Assembly (NCBI GenBank): GCA_020073245.1
Contig: JAIQFQ010000006.1
Span: 62,001 to 126,000 of the forward strand
DNA: 64,000 nt
Origin: Terriglobia bacterium
GTDB taxonomy: Bacteria; Acidobacteriota; Thermoanaerobaculia; Thermoanaerobaculales; Thermoanaerobaculaceae
Direction of reading: 5' to 3'
Position numbers and translations under genes: made by a program. Below are positions 1 to 9,430 of the stretch, in pieces; within the stretch, counting starts at the first letter, position 1; the number at the start of each line of letters is the position of its first letter. Under the pieces are notes generated by a model. It worked only from the letters and a program-made list of their open reading frames with translations. It did no database searches and was not told the DNA's origin.

Positions 1-683
1 GTAAGCTTGACGCGCACGCTGTACCGGTCCTCGGGGTGGAGCAGCTCACCGCACCGGGCAAAGGTGTCCGCGTACGCCGGCTTCAGCGCGAGGTAGAGGA
101 CGACCGGCACGGCGACGAAGGCGACGCCTTCGAGGAACGCGGTTGCGTGCCTCGCCCAGTTGGTGCGCGCCGCCGGAGAGCCCGGAACTGACGTCCTGTG
201 CGCCAGGATCGCGCACGCGAACGCCCCGAGCGAGGCGATGTAGATCCCGACGCACAGCTTGCACACGGACCCCACGCGCAGCACCGCGATCAGAAAATAG
301 ACGATCGAGGTCAAGACAGGAAGCAGGGTGGCCGCGATCAAGAAGCCGGTCTCGTGCGGATCTGCGGTCTGGCGCCGGAGCACGAGGTCGCCCGCCCAGA
401 ACAGGATGAATGCGAACACCGCCAGGGCCGCGAGCGAGATCGGAACGCCGCCCCATGTCCAGGTCCGCAGCACGGCGGAGTACGGGCTCATCAGCACGGC
501 GTGGCAACCCGACGTGCCCGTGGTGTCGGCCGCACCCAGGCCTGGCACGAACGAGCACGTCACCGAATGGACCTGTCGGTCGAGGAACGCGATGAAGTCC
601 GCGGTCGAGACTGCGGAGAATACGACGCCAGCGAGAGCGAAGACGGCCAGCGCGACGACGGCACCCGGACGTGATTTGTTCAC
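1..683 (-). CDS. VKOR-family quinone-linked disulfide-forming membrane protein (partial, C-terminus beyond window)
   Basis: Translating the minus strand from GTG at 683 gives an open frame to base 1 (227 codons seen). The family oxidises periplasmic thiols (DsbA-like partners) and passes electrons to quinone. Seen: an N-terminal membrane helix (about residues 8-28), loop cysteines C43 and C60 followed by a M-S-P-Y-S segment, further helices at about 82-104 and 114-137, and the redox pair C-K-L-C at 141-144 that starts the next helix. After a fifth hydrophobic segment the frame continues off the edge, so a fused thioredoxin-like domain is possible but not visible. The start was chosen for the GGAGGG Shine-Dalgarno 8 nt upstream. 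A TTGACC-16-TACCAT promoter lies upstream. Transcribed away from lysS. Confidence 0.85.
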   Translation of the reverse strand, partial: MNKSRPGAVVALAVFALAGVVFSAVSTADFIAFLDRQVHSVTCSFVPGLGAADTTGTSGCHAVLMSPYSAVLRTWTWGGVPISLAALAVFAFILFWAGDLVLRRQTADPHETGFLIAATLLPVLTSIVYFLIAVLRVGSVCKLCVGIYIASLGAFACAILAHRTSVPGSPAARTNWARHATAFLEGVAFVAVPVVLYLALKPAYADTFARCGELLHPEDRYSVRVKL

Positions 684-742
684 GGTGTCGGCCCTCCGGC
701 GGCCATCGGCGTGAAGGGCAGAGCGCTCTTCACCCTTCCCGG

Positions 743-770
743 ATGGTAGCACCGGGCCGTGGGCGGTCAA
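743..770 (-). promoter_or_regulatory. Promoter of the VKOR gene
   Basis: On the minus strand a -35 TTGACC (765-770) and -10 TACCAT (743-748) are separated by 16 bp. They sit about 60 bp upstream of the GTG start. The 5' UTR contains a small inverted repeat, GAAGGG...CCCTTC, around 713-740. Confidence 0.5.
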
Positions 771-861
771 GCGGCGGTCACGCTCCGCGCGCCGGCGAGT
801 CCGATGCGTTGTGAGCGACTGATGCGACGAGGTTTGCGCCTCGGCTACCGTAGCTGTCGCG

Positions 862-870
862 TGCTAGAAT
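862..870 (+). promoter_or_regulatory. Extended -10 promoter of lysS
   Basis: TGCTAGAAT (TGn plus TAGAAT) lies 42 bp before the lysS start. No good -35 is seen at 17 bp, which is normal for extended -10 promoters. The stretch between 684 and 911 otherwise holds only this and the divergent VKOR promoter. Confidence 0.4.
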
Positions 871-911
871 GCGCCGCTTTGGCGCGCCGGCAGATGGCAC
901 GCGGAGGTGCC

Positions 912-2378
912 GTGGAACCGTTGGAGACGTTGCGAGCGCACCGCCGGGGCAAGCTCGACGAGCTTCGGCGCCGGGGCCTAGACCCGTACCCCCCACGGTT
1001 TCCCGTGGACGGGAGGGTGAGCGAGCTCGTCACGCGCTTTGCGTCTCTCGATTCGGCGGCGCTGGAAGCTCACACCACCCGGACCCGCGTCGGAGGTCGC
1101 GTCACCGCGATTCGCGCCCACGGCAAGGCGGCGTTCCTCGATCTCTCCGACGGCGACGCCCGCATCCAGGTATACATCAAGCGCGACGTGGTGGGGGGCG
1201 ACGCTTTTGCCCTGCTCGAGACCCTCGATCTCGGTGACTTTTGGGGCGCCGAGGGCGTGCTCTTCCGTACCAGGACGGGCGAGCTCACCGTGCGAGCCGA
1301 GAGCGTCACGGTGCTCGCGAAGGGGCTGCAGCCGTGGCCAGAGAAGTGGCACGGCCTCACCGACCGCGAGCTGCGGGCCCGCCAGCGATACCTCGATCTT
1401 GCCACCAACTCGGAGTCTCGCAAGGTGTTCCTCGCCCGCGCAGCGATCGTTCGGGCGATCCGGTCGTTCCTCGACGGGCGCGGCTTCATCGAGGTGGAGA
1501 CCCCGATGATGCAGCCGATCCCGGGCGGCGCAAGCGCCCGGCCGTTCGTGACCCACCACAACACGCTCGATATGGACCTGTATCTCCGGGTTGCTCCTGA
1601 GCTCTACCTCAAGAGGCTGGTCGTCGGTGGGTTCGAGCGCGTGTACGAGCTCAACCGCAACTTCAGGAACGAAGGGGTCTCGACCCAGCACAACCCCGAG
1701 TTCACGATGCTGGAGTTCTACTTGGCCTACGCGAGCTACGAGGACCTGATGGCCCTCACCGAGGAGATGCTCTGCGGCATTGCGGAGACCGTGGCGGGGG
1801 GCGTCACGCTGCCGTGGGGCGGGCGGACGATCTCACTTGCGCCGCCGTGGAAGAGGCTCACGATGCGTGAGGCCGTCCTGGCACACTCCAACCTTCGCCC
1901 GGAAGACCTCGGCGAACGGTCGCGTCTTGAAACGGTGGCCCGCCGGTTTGAGGTTGCGGACGTGCAACGGCTGTCCTCCGGCAAGTTGCTGGCGGAGCTT
2001 TTCGAGGCCACCGCGGAGCCGTCGCTTCAGGACCCGACCTTCATCACCGATTTTCCGGCCGACATCTCACCGCTCGCCAAGCGTAAGCCCGGCGATCGCG
2101 AGCTGACAGAGCGTTTCGAGCTGTACATCTGTGGCATCGAGCTCGCCAACGCGTTCACGGAGCTCAACGATCCCGATGACCAGCGTAGCCGCTTCGAGGA
2201 GCAGGTGCGGCTCGGGGGGGGCATCGTGGACGAGGATTACGTGGTGGCGCTTGAGCATGGCATGCCGCCGACTGCTGGGGAAGGAATCGGCATCGACCGC
2301 TTGGTCATGGTGCTCACCGACTCGCACTCCATCCGCGACGTCATCCTGTTCCCGCTCCTGCGCCCCAAAGAGGGATGA
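912..2378 (+). CDS. lysS: Lysyl-tRNA synthetase, class II
   Basis: Charges tRNA-Lys with lysine in the cytosol. The 488-residue product is close to the usual bacterial length of about 500. It has the N-terminal OB-fold anticodon-binding domain (about 55-150) and the class II catalytic core. Motif 2 (F-R-N-E-G, about residue 250, followed by H-N-P-E-F) and motif 3 (G-I-G-I-D-R-L, about residue 457) are intact. GTG at 912 was chosen because GGAGG lies 4 nt upstream and the protein then starts at the conserved helix E-P-L-E-T-L. An in-frame ATG at 894 is an alternative; the frame stays open further upstream (to 759), but that part crosses the promoter. Followed by an A-type repeat and then the lol genes. 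Confidence 0.97.
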   Translation: MEPLETLRAHRRGKLDELRRRGLDPYPPRFPVDGRVSELVTRFASLDSAALEAHTTRTRVGGRVTAIRAHGKAAFLDLSDGDARIQVYIKRDVVGGDAFALLETLDLGDFWGAEGVLFRTRTGELTVRAESVTVLAKGLQPWPEKWHGLTDRELRARQRYLDLATNSESRKVFLARAAIVRAIRSFLDGRGFIEVETPMMQPIPGGASARPFVTHHNTLDMDLYLRVAPELYLKRLVVGGFERVYELNRNFRNEGVSTQHNPEFTMLEFYLAYASYEDLMALTEEMLCGIAETVAGGVTLPWGGRTISLAPPWKRLTMREAVLAHSNLRPEDLGERSRLETVARRFEVADVQRLSSGKLLAELFEATAEPSLQDPTFITDFPADISPLAKRKPGDRELTERFELYICGIELANAFTELNDPDDQRSRFEEQVRLGGGIVDEDYVVALEHGMPPTAGEGIGIDRLVMVLTDSHSIRDVILFPLLRPKEG

Positions 2379-2386
2379 TGACGGCA

Positions 2387-2493
2387 GTCGAAAGTTCAAA
2401 GTCGAAAGTCAACAGCTTCCTGCCCTCCCACCGAGCGGCTCGGGACCACCGGCACGAGCTAGGCTCCAGAGCTGGGAGCTTTCGACTTTCGAC
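2387..2493 (+). repeat. A-type 3'-end inverted repeat after lysS
   Basis: Begins 8 bp after the lysS stop. The purine-rich left arm contains AAAGTTCAAAGTCGAAAGT (2391-2409), identical over 19 nt to 9472-9490. The right arm, 2476-2493 (GAGCTTTCGACTTTCGACC), is its imperfect reverse complement. Smaller inverted repeats (GAGCGGCTC, GAGC...GCTC) lie between the arms. With flanks this fills the 142-bp gap to lolC; no promoter was found in it. Confidence 0.7.
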
Positions 2494-2520
2494 CATCGAC
2501 CGGGCGGGCGGAGGGACGGC

Positions 2521-3663
2521 ATGAGCAGCGTGCTGAACCTGCTCGCTGGGCGGTATCTCCTGGGCCTCCGCCGGCGCACGCATGTTGCGGCGGTGAGCGC
2601 GATCTCCTTCGGCGCCATGGCGCTGGGGGCGGCCGCGCTGATATTGACCTTGGCACTGCTCGAAGGGTTCCAGTCCACAATCCGAACGCAGCTCGCGGAG
2701 GCAGGCATTCACGCCGAGCTGAGGCCCCGCGTCGGACGGTCATTGCCCGGCGGTGACTGGATCGCGCAGCTGAGACGGGACCACCCCGAGATCGAGGTTC
2801 GGGCGTCGACCGGGGGAGCGGTGTGGTGCCTCGGGCCCGACGGCGCAGTCCCCGCCGAACTGGAGGTGGTGGACACACTGTCCCGCCTGGAGGTCAACAG
2901 GGTCCTGGCGGCGCGGCTGGGCGTCGGTGCAGGATCGGAACTCACCATTGCAAGTCCACGGCTGACGTTGACGCCGCTGGGACCCATGCCCTCCCGCCGC
3001 CGCGTGACCGTGGGTGCGGTGGGCCCTGTGCAACCCGGGGATGACCGCGCGGTGGTCCTGGCACCGGTGACCGTCGGCGCAGCATTGCTCGATCTCGGTG
3101 CGCCGCGGAAGGTGGCGCTGCGGGCCAAGGATCCGAACCAGGCGTGGCGAGTGGCATCGGTTGTGCAGGGTGGGGTGCCGGAAGGAGTTGAGGTTGTGTC
3201 GTTCGCCGAGCTGAACCGCCCGCTGTTGGCTGCGCTTGCGCTCGAACGAGCGATGATCGGTTTCGGCGTCGCGCTCGTCATGGCGGTGGCGGCGCTCAAC
3301 CTCCTGTGCAACCTGGCACTGCTGGCTGCCGAGAAGCGTGCCGATGTGGCACTGCTCACGGCTTTCGGCTTGACGCCTTCGCGGGTAAGGCGGCTCTTCC
3401 TGCTGCTCGGTGTAGGCGTCGGGGCCTTGGGCGGCGTGCTGGGCACGGCGCTCGGCGGCGTGGCCGCACTTGCTTTGGACCGCACGAGAGCCCTTCCGCT
3501 CCCCAGGGGTGTGTTCATCGTGTCTCACGTCCCGTTCCATGTCACGCCTGGTGCGGTGGGTATCGTGCTGGCGGTCTCTCTACTCGCCGCCCTCCTCGCC
3601 TCGTTGGCTCCGGCCCGCGCCGCCGCCCGTCGTGACGCCCTGGAGGGATTGAGGTATGAGTGA
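2521..3663 (+). CDS. lolC: Lipoprotein-releasing ABC transporter permease (LolC/LolE, FtsX fold)
   Basis: Inner-membrane subunit that, with LolD, moves lipoproteins out of the inner membrane toward LolA. The product is 380 residues with the MacB/FtsX layout: one N-terminal helix (about 23-48), a long periplasmic core, then three C-terminal helices (about 245-270, 295-330, 345-370). ATG at 2521 has GGAGGG 5 nt upstream; the frame is open further upstream but only through the repeat. Its stop overlaps the start of the ATPase gene (ATGAGTGA), indicating translational coupling. Only one permease gene is present, so it may act as a homodimer; LolC versus LolE cannot be decided. Confidence 0.88.
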   Translation: MSSVLNLLAGRYLLGLRRRTHVAAVSAISFGAMALGAAALILTLALLEGFQSTIRTQLAEAGIHAELRPRVGRSLPGGDWIAQLRRDHPEIEVRASTGGAVWCLGPDGAVPAELEVVDTLSRLEVNRVLAARLGVGAGSELTIASPRLTLTPLGPMPSRRRVTVGAVGPVQPGDDRAVVLAPVTVGAALLDLGAPRKVALRAKDPNQAWRVASVVQGGVPEGVEVVSFAELNRPLLAALALERAMIGFGVALVMAVAALNLLCNLALLAAEKRADVALLTAFGLTPSRVRRLFLLLGVGVGALGGVLGTALGGVAALALDRTRALPLPRGVFIVSHVPFHVTPGAVGIVLAVSLLAALLASLAPARAAARRDALEGLRYE

Positions 3664-4432
3664 GCCCTCCGATGCTGCGGCCGGGCGAGTTCCGCCCGCG
3701 GCGGGACAAGAGCCCCTGCCACAGAAGGCAGTTGGCGGGATGACCGAGGAGATCATCATTGCCCGTGGGGTGTGCAAAGGGTACGGCGCAGGCGAGCGCC
3801 GCGTCGAGGTGTTGCGCGGCCTGGACCTGACAGTGACGCGGGGCGAGATGCTCGCGGTGGTGGGCCCCTCCGGGGTTGGCAAGAGCACACTGCTGCACTT
3901 GATCGGGCTGCTCGACCGACCGGATGTCGGCTCGCTGCGTCTCTTCGGCGCCGACGTCTCGGCCCTGTCGGTCGATGAGCGGGCACGCTGGCGCAACCGT
4001 CGGATCGGCTTCGTGTTTCAGTTCCATGCCTTGCTGCCGGAGTTCACGCTTGAGGAGAACGTCGCGATGCCCCTGTTGATCGCGGGAGAGGGGCGAACCG
4101 GCTCGTTCGCGGCCGCGGCAGAGCTTATTTCGGCCGTGGGACTCAGCACCAGGCGCAGCCATTTTCCCGACGAGCTCTCCGGCGGTGAGCAACAGCGCGG
4201 CTCGGTGGCTCGGGCGCTCGTCGCTTCCCCGGAGTTGCTGCTGGCCGACGAGCCGACCGGCAACCTCGACGCCGCCAATGCCGCGAACCTCTTCGGAGTC
4301 TTGCAGCAGCTGCATTTGAGCCGTGGCCTGACGAGTGTTATCGTGACCCATAATGAGGCCCTGGCCAGCCGCTGTGGACGCACGCTGCGGCTGACCGGGG
4401 CAAATGTTGAGGGGATATGCTCGAAAACCTGA
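3656..4432 (+). CDS. lolD: LolD-type ABC transporter ATP-binding protein
   Basis: ATPase partner of the preceding permease. Walker A G-P-S-G-V-G-K-S-T at about residues 71-79, Q-loop F-Q-F, signature L-S-G-G-E-Q-Q-R, Walker B L-L-L-A-D-E-P and the H-loop V-T-H-N are all present. The 258-residue length includes an unusual N-terminal extension of about 28 residues; an internal ATG at 3740 would remove it. The upstream start was kept because GAGG and GGAGGG precede it and it overlaps the lolC stop by 8 bp. The 3' end overlaps clpC by 16 bp. Confidence 0.92.
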   Translation: MSEPSDAAAGRVPPAAGQEPLPQKAVGGMTEEIIIARGVCKGYGAGERRVEVLRGLDLTVTRGEMLAVVGPSGVGKSTLLHLIGLLDRPDVGSLRLFGADVSALSVDERARWRNRRIGFVFQFHALLPEFTLEENVAMPLLIAGEGRTGSFAAAAELISAVGLSTRRSHFPDELSGGEQQRGSVARALVASPELLLADEPTGNLDAANAANLFGVLQQLHLSRGLTSVIVTHNEALASRCGRTLRLTGANVEGICSKT

Positions 4433-6837
4433 GCGAGAAGGCCCGGCGGACGCTCTTCTTCGCCCGCTACGAGGCCGCGCGAGCGGCTGCGCCGACGATC
4501 GCCTCCGAGCACATCCTCCTTGGTCTCCTGCGCGAGAGCGACGAGGTCGTCGAGCAGTTGCTGCGGCGGTTCAAGCTCTCGAGCGATGGACTCCGGGAGG
4601 ACCTCGGTGCCTCGTCGGGGGTCTCGGACACGCAGGTGCCGACCGATCTTCCACTGGCAGAGGACAGCCGCAAGATCCTGCTGCTCGCCGCCCACGAGGC
4701 CGAGGTCCTGGGACAAACCGCCATCGGCAATGACCACCTGCTCCTCGCGATTCTCCGGCTCGAGTCGTGCCCGGCGGCCCGGGCGCTCCTTGGGCAGGGG
4801 TTGTCGCTCCTCGCGGTTCGCGATGAACTCAACGAGATCCGGCGCGAGCGCGAGGTCAAGAAGGGGAAGAGCGAGCTCGCCGCTCTCGGCGAGTTCGCAC
4901 GCGACCTCACGGAGTTCGCAGCTACCGGGGGTTTCGATCCTTTGGTGGGGCGCGAAGAAGAGGTCGACCGCATCGTCCAGATCCTGCTGCGCCGGACCAA
5001 GAACAACCCTGTGCTGCTGGGCGAGCCCGGCGTGGGGAAGACCGCGATCGTCGAGGGCCTGGCACAGCGGATCGTCACCGGGCGTGTCCCCGTGCAACTG
5101 GCGGACCGGCGCATCCTGGCTCTCGACCTCTCCCTGGTGGTGGCCGGCACGAAGTACCGCGGGCAGTTTGAGGAGCGCCTCAAGGCGATCCTCAAGGAAC
5201 TCAGGGAGAACCCCGGAATCATCGTGTTCATCGACGAGCTCCACGTCCTTATCGGTGCGGGTTCCGCGGAAGGTTCGCTCGACGCGGCCAACATCCTCAA
5301 GCCGGCACTCTCGCGCGGCGAGGTCACGTGCATAGGGGCCACGACGCTCAAGGAGTACCGCAGGTACATCGAGAAGGATCGCTCGCTCTCCCGCCGCTTC
5401 CAGTCGGTGGTCGTACAACCGCCCGACGAGGCCGCCACGCTGGTCATCCTCCAGGGTGTGAGGGAACGGTACGAGACCTTCCACCACGTCCGCTACGCCG
5501 AGGAGGCGCTGCAGGCGGCAGTTGCGCACGCCAGTCGTTACATCACGGACCGTTACTTTCCCGACAAGGCCATCGACATTCTGGACGAGGCCGGGGCGCG
5601 CGTGAAGCTGCGTGGCGCGGCCTCGACGGAGCAGCTGCGCGAGAGGCAAGGCGAGGCGAGCCGCGTGGTGCGCGAGATGAAGCGCGCGATCTCCGCAAAG
5701 AACTTCGAGGGTGCGGTCAGGCTGCGGGAGCGCGAACTCGCCCTGCGGTCCGAGATCAAGCGCATCTCGCAGGAGCAGCCCGTGCAGGAGCCGGCAGCCG
5801 AGGTGGGACGGGACGACGTCGAGGAAGTCATCGCGTCATGGACGGGGATACCGATCACGACCCTCCGGGAAGACGAGGCCGACCGCCTCTCGCACATGGA
5901 GGAGATCATCCGTCAGCGCATCGTCGGGCAGCAGGAGGCCATCTCCGCCATCGCCCGCGCCATACGGCGGTCGCGGCTGGGCGTGACCCGCGGGCTGCGT
6001 CCAATCGGCTCGTTCTTGTTCCTCGGACCCTCCGGTGTGGGCAAGACCGAGGCCGCGCGCCAGCTCGCCCAGTTCCTCTTCCACTCGGAAAAGGCGCTCG
6101 TGCGCTTCGACATGTCGGAGTACATGGAGAAACACGCCGTCTCGAAGCTCATCGGCTCGCCCCCGGGGTATGTCGGCTACGAGGAGGGGGGGCAGCTCAC
6201 CGAGCGCGTCCGGCGCCAGCCGTACTCGCTCCTCCTGCTCGACGAGATCGAGAAAGCGCACCCCGAGATCACGAACCTCCTGTTGCAGATCCTCGAGGAC
6301 GGCATCCTGACCGACGCCTATGGCGACCAGGTGGATTTCAGAAACACACTCATCATCATGACCTCCAACCTCGGCACGCGCGAGTTGATGGCCGGCGGAG
6401 CCCAGGTCGGGTTTGCCGAGCGGGGCCTCCTGCCGACGCAACACGAGATCCGTGAGGCAGTGATGCGTGAACTCAAGCGCCGGTTTGCCCCCGAGTTTCT
6501 CAACCGGCTCGATGACATCGTCGTCTTCCACCCGCTGCGGCCAGATGAGCTTCATCAGGTGGCGCAGATGCTCGTCGAGGAGGTCGTGGTACACCTCCGT
6601 GGACGTGGAATCACTCTGGAGGTTCCGCCGAGTGCCATCGACTGGCTGCTCGACCATGCGGGTGACGACCCTTCGGCGGGGGCACGGCCGCTGCGGCGCG
6701 CCGTCGCCCGCCACCTCGAGGACGCCGTCTCGGACTACCTGATCTCGCACCGCCACTCGAACGATGAGATCCTGCTGGTACATGTCGAAGGGGAACGCCT
6801 GGTTGTGGCGGCACGGGAGGGTGTGTGCGAGGGGTAG
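4417..6837 (+). CDS. clpC: ClpC-type AAA+ chaperone (Clp protease ATPase subunit)
   Basis: Hexameric unfoldase that feeds proteins to ClpP in the cytosol. The 806-residue order is: two Clp N-terminal repeats (1-145), first AAA+ module with Walker A G-E-P-G-V-G-K-T near 202, a UVR-like motif in the middle domain near 427, second AAA+ module with G-P-S-G-V-G-K-T near 536, and the D2-small domain. A V-G-F tripeptide near 663 fits the ClpP-docking loop. The UVR motif and moderate middle domain favour ClpC over ClpB or ClpA. GAGGGG precedes the ATG. Sandwiched in overlap between lolD (16 bp) and bamA (13 bp), which suggests co-expression with envelope assembly. Confidence 0.93.
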   Translation: MLENLSEKARRTLFFARYEAARAAAPTIASEHILLGLLRESDEVVEQLLRRFKLSSDGLREDLGASSGVSDTQVPTDLPLAEDSRKILLLAAHEAEVLGQTAIGNDHLLLAILRLESCPAARALLGQGLSLLAVRDELNEIRREREVKKGKSELAALGEFARDLTEFAATGGFDPLVGREEEVDRIVQILLRRTKNNPVLLGEPGVGKTAIVEGLAQRIVTGRVPVQLADRRILALDLSLVVAGTKYRGQFEERLKAILKELRENPGIIVFIDELHVLIGAGSAEGSLDAANILKPALSRGEVTCIGATTLKEYRRYIEKDRSLSRRFQSVVVQPPDEAATLVILQGVRERYETFHHVRYAEEALQAAVAHASRYITDRYFPDKAIDILDEAGARVKLRGAASTEQLRERQGEASRVVREMKRAISAKNFEGAVRLRERELALRSEIKRISQEQPVQEPAAEVGRDDVEEVIASWTGIPITTLREDEADRLSHMEEIIRQRIVGQQEAISAIARAIRRSRLGVTRGLRPIGSFLFLGPSGVGKTEAARQLAQFLFHSEKALVRFDMSEYMEKHAVSKLIGSPPGYVGYEEGGQLTERVRRQPYSLLLLDEIEKAHPEITNLLLQILEDGILTDAYGDQVDFRNTLIIMTSNLGTRELMAGGAQVGFAERGLLPTQHEIREAVMRELKRRFAPEFLNRLDDIVVFHPLRPDELHQVAQMLVEEVVVHLRGRGITLEVPPSAIDWLLDHAGDDPSAGARPLRRAVARHLEDAVSDYLISHRHSNDEILLVHVEGERLVVAAREGVCEG

Positions 6838-9428
6838 CGACTGTGGCTTTCCTCGGTCTTGCACTCGTCGTTGGCGCTGCGAGCGCCGATGATGCCACGC
6901 GCGCCGGCGAAGCCCCGAGGGTCGCCGCGACGCCGGTACCGGCCAAGGCGGCGAGCCCTGGCGAGAAACCGGTTCCCCCCGAGGCTCCGAGACCGGCGCC
7001 ACCGCAGACCGGCCAACCCTCGAAGCTGTTCGACGCGGGCAAGTCCGGCGACGCCGCTCACCCGGTCGTGTCGGAGATCAAGGTAATCGGTGGCGTCACG
7101 ATCACGGCGGACACGGCCGAGTACTACCTCAACGTGTCGCAAGGTGATCCCTACGACTCGTCCGCCATCGCCAAGAGTTTCAGCCGGTTTTGGGACTCCG
7201 GACTGGTCGAGGACCTCAAAATCGAGTCGGAGGAGATCGCGCCAGGGAAGGTACGGCTGATCGTCACGGTGCGCGAACGCCCGAAAGTGACCGAGTTCCT
7301 GTTCGAGGGCAACAAGAAGGTTTCGACGTCGACGATCAAGGAGAAGCTCGACACCGCCAACGTAACGATCAAGCGCAACGTGCCGCTGCGAAGCTCGGAG
7401 CTCCAGCGTCTCAAGCAGGCCATCCTGGACGTCTACGCCAAGGAGGGGTATGCAAGCGCGGTCGTGGACCCGGTGATCACGGAGGTCGGGGCCAGCCAGC
7501 GCAAGGTCACTTTCAAGATCGACGAGGGCGGAAAGATCAAGATCGCCGCGATCCGCTTCGAGGGGAACAAGATCTTTTCCGGCCGCACGTTGCGAGGGGC
7601 GCTCAAGAAGACGAAGGCGAAATCGCTTCGTTGGATGCTCAGCAAGAAGATCATCTGGGACAAGGAGAACTGGGGCGAGGACTCGGAGAACCTGAAGAAG
7701 TTCTACATGAACCATGGCTACAAGGACATCGTGGTCGGCGAGCCGAAGATAGAGCTGACCGCCCGCAACCCTCAGGGGCGAACCCAGAAGGAGAAGAAGT
7801 TCCGGATGGCCCTGGTGATCCCCATTCAGGAAGGCAAGCAGTTCAGAATGGGCAACCTTTCGGTCAAGGGCAACACGGTCTTCACGTCCGACGGACTCCG
7901 CAAACTGTACGAGGTCAAGGCGGGCAAGATCTACAACTACTCGAAGGTCGAGGACGGCAATGAGTCCGTCCGGAACCTCTACCAGGCGCGGGGCTACATC
8001 TACGCCTACACGAACCAGGCTCTGGTCGAGCGCAAGGACAAGCCCGACACCGTGGACGTGGTCGTCAGCGTCTACGAGGGTGATCGGTTCAGGCTTGGGC
8101 GGCTTGAGTTCTCGGGCAACAACAAGACCGAGGAAAAGGTGATGCGCAGGGAGCTCCGGCTGTTTGAGGGGGACTGGATGAACATGGCCGCATTCAAGAG
8201 GTCCATGTTCAAGGTCAACGCGCTCGGCTACTTCAAGCTGAAGGAGGATCCGGTCGAGTTCAAGTTCGACGACAAGAACCATCTCGTCAACGTGACCATC
8301 AAGGGCACCGAGACCGGCCGGACGGACGTTCAGTTCGGGTTCGGCTACTCGCAACTCGACGGCCTCTTCGGGCAGTTCTCGTTCAACACGCGCAACTTCC
8401 TGGGTCGCGGCGAGACAATCGGCATCGGGCTGCAGACGGGCGCGACCGGCAGGAGCTACTCGCTCTCGTTCAGTGAGCCGTATTTCCTGGACAAGCGGAT
8501 GATGATCGGCGCCTCGATCTTCAACCAGACCATCGACTACTCCGGCCTCTCGACGATTGTGTCGGACTACGTCCGCAAGGGCAAAGGCGGATCTGTCGTC
8601 TGGGGCATAGGGTTCTCGGACTTCGGCAACTTCGCCGTGACCTACAGCCTCGAGGACGTCTTCTCAAAGTACAGTTCGTCCCGGGTCCTGACGCCCGACA
8701 GCAGTCTCACCTTCCCGCACCGCCAGCCGATCCCGACCCCCTATCCAGGCGTCGTCGCCGAGAGCACGTTCCACGAGATCTACACCGGTGTCACGTCTGC
8801 GCTCACGCCCTCCGTCGGGTACGACTCGCGGGATGACCCGTTCGATCCGAACGAGGGGGCCTCCTACTTCCTCCGTTTGCGGTATGCGGGTGGTCCCTTC
8901 GGGGGTGATTTCAACTACTACCGCCCCGAGGCGGGCGTAACCATCTTCCTACCCCTTTCCAGGCAAACGATCTTCGCCGCAAACCTCGAGGGTGGCCGGA
9001 TCATCCCGCATGGTGAGCCGTTTCAGGGGCAGGCGATCCCGTTCTACGACCGCTACCGATTGGGGGGGGAGCGGTCGCTACGCGGGTTCGAATACTATTC
9101 GGTTCTGCCACGCCATAAGGACGGCACCTACTTCTACGATGCCAACGGCGTGCAGCTCGGTGGTGACCGCTACCTACAGCTGAACCTCGAGTATCAGATC
9201 AAGGTCAAAGGACCGCTGAAGGTCATCCTCTTCTCGGACATCGGCAACACATGGTACGAGACCCAGGGGTGGGAGCTGAGCCTGATGCGCTACTCGTACG
9301 GTGTGGAGTTCCGGGTGTTCCTGCCGATGTTCCAGGCTCCACTGCGCTTCATCTACGGCATCAACCCCCACCCGTTCTCTGATGAGAAGAAGGCGGGCTT
9401 CCAGTTCTCGATAGGAAGCACGTTCTGA
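6825..9428 (+). CDS. bamA: Outer-membrane protein assembly factor BamA
   Basis: Inserts beta-barrel proteins into the outer membrane. A signal peptide (V-A-T-V-A-F-L-G-L, likely cut after A-A-S-A at about residue 21) leads into a Pro/Ala-rich linker (25-70). POTRA repeats follow, about 78-490, with the typical G-N..-F/T.. pattern, then the 16-strand Omp85 barrel (about 500-867). The G-x-R-S-L-R-G-F motif of barrel loop L6 lies near residue 755, and the protein ends in a C-terminal Phe as expected for a beta-signal. GTG at 6825 overlaps the clpC end by 13 bp; GGGAGGG is just upstream. No skp/ompH or lpxD follows, unlike many diderm genomes. Confidence 0.95.
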   Translation: MRGVATVAFLGLALVVGAASADDATRAGEAPRVAATPVPAKAASPGEKPVPPEAPRPAPPQTGQPSKLFDAGKSGDAAHPVVSEIKVIGGVTITADTAEYYLNVSQGDPYDSSAIAKSFSRFWDSGLVEDLKIESEEIAPGKVRLIVTVRERPKVTEFLFEGNKKVSTSTIKEKLDTANVTIKRNVPLRSSELQRLKQAILDVYAKEGYASAVVDPVITEVGASQRKVTFKIDEGGKIKIAAIRFEGNKIFSGRTLRGALKKTKAKSLRWMLSKKIIWDKENWGEDSENLKKFYMNHGYKDIVVGEPKIELTARNPQGRTQKEKKFRMALVIPIQEGKQFRMGNLSVKGNTVFTSDGLRKLYEVKAGKIYNYSKVEDGNESVRNLYQARGYIYAYTNQALVERKDKPDTVDVVVSVYEGDRFRLGRLEFSGNNKTEEKVMRRELRLFEGDWMNMAAFKRSMFKVNALGYFKLKEDPVEFKFDDKNHLVNVTIKGTETGRTDVQFGFGYSQLDGLFGQFSFNTRNFLGRGETIGIGLQTGATGRSYSLSFSEPYFLDKRMMIGASIFNQTIDYSGLSTIVSDYVRKGKGGSVVWGIGFSDFGNFAVTYSLEDVFSKYSSSRVLTPDSSLTFPHRQPIPTPYPGVVAESTFHEIYTGVTSALTPSVGYDSRDDPFDPNEGASYFLRLRYAGGPFGGDFNYYRPEAGVTIFLPLSRQTIFAANLEGGRIIPHGEPFQGQAIPFYDRYRLGGERSLRGFEYYSVLPRHKDGTYFYDANGVQLGGDRYLQLNLEYQIKVKGPLKVILFSDIGNTWYETQGWELSLMRYSYGVEFRVFLPMFQAPLRFIYGINPHPFSDEKKAGFQFSIGSTF

Positions 9429-9430
9429 GG

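Noticed and set aside
759-911. Upstream ATG extending lysS by 51 residues
   Set aside because: It would cross the predicted promoter and add a non-conserved, Arg-rich tail. GTG 912 has a Shine-Dalgarno and matches the family start.
4018-5649. Long open frame on the minus strand opposite lolD/clpC
   Set aside because: It lies fully opposite two well-supported genes. Its translation is low in recognisable motifs, and such frames are expected from codon bias at high GC.
9085-9093. GGTTCGAAT, like a tRNA T-arm
   Set aside because: It encodes the conserved R-G-F-E stretch of BamA and no cloverleaf can be drawn around it.
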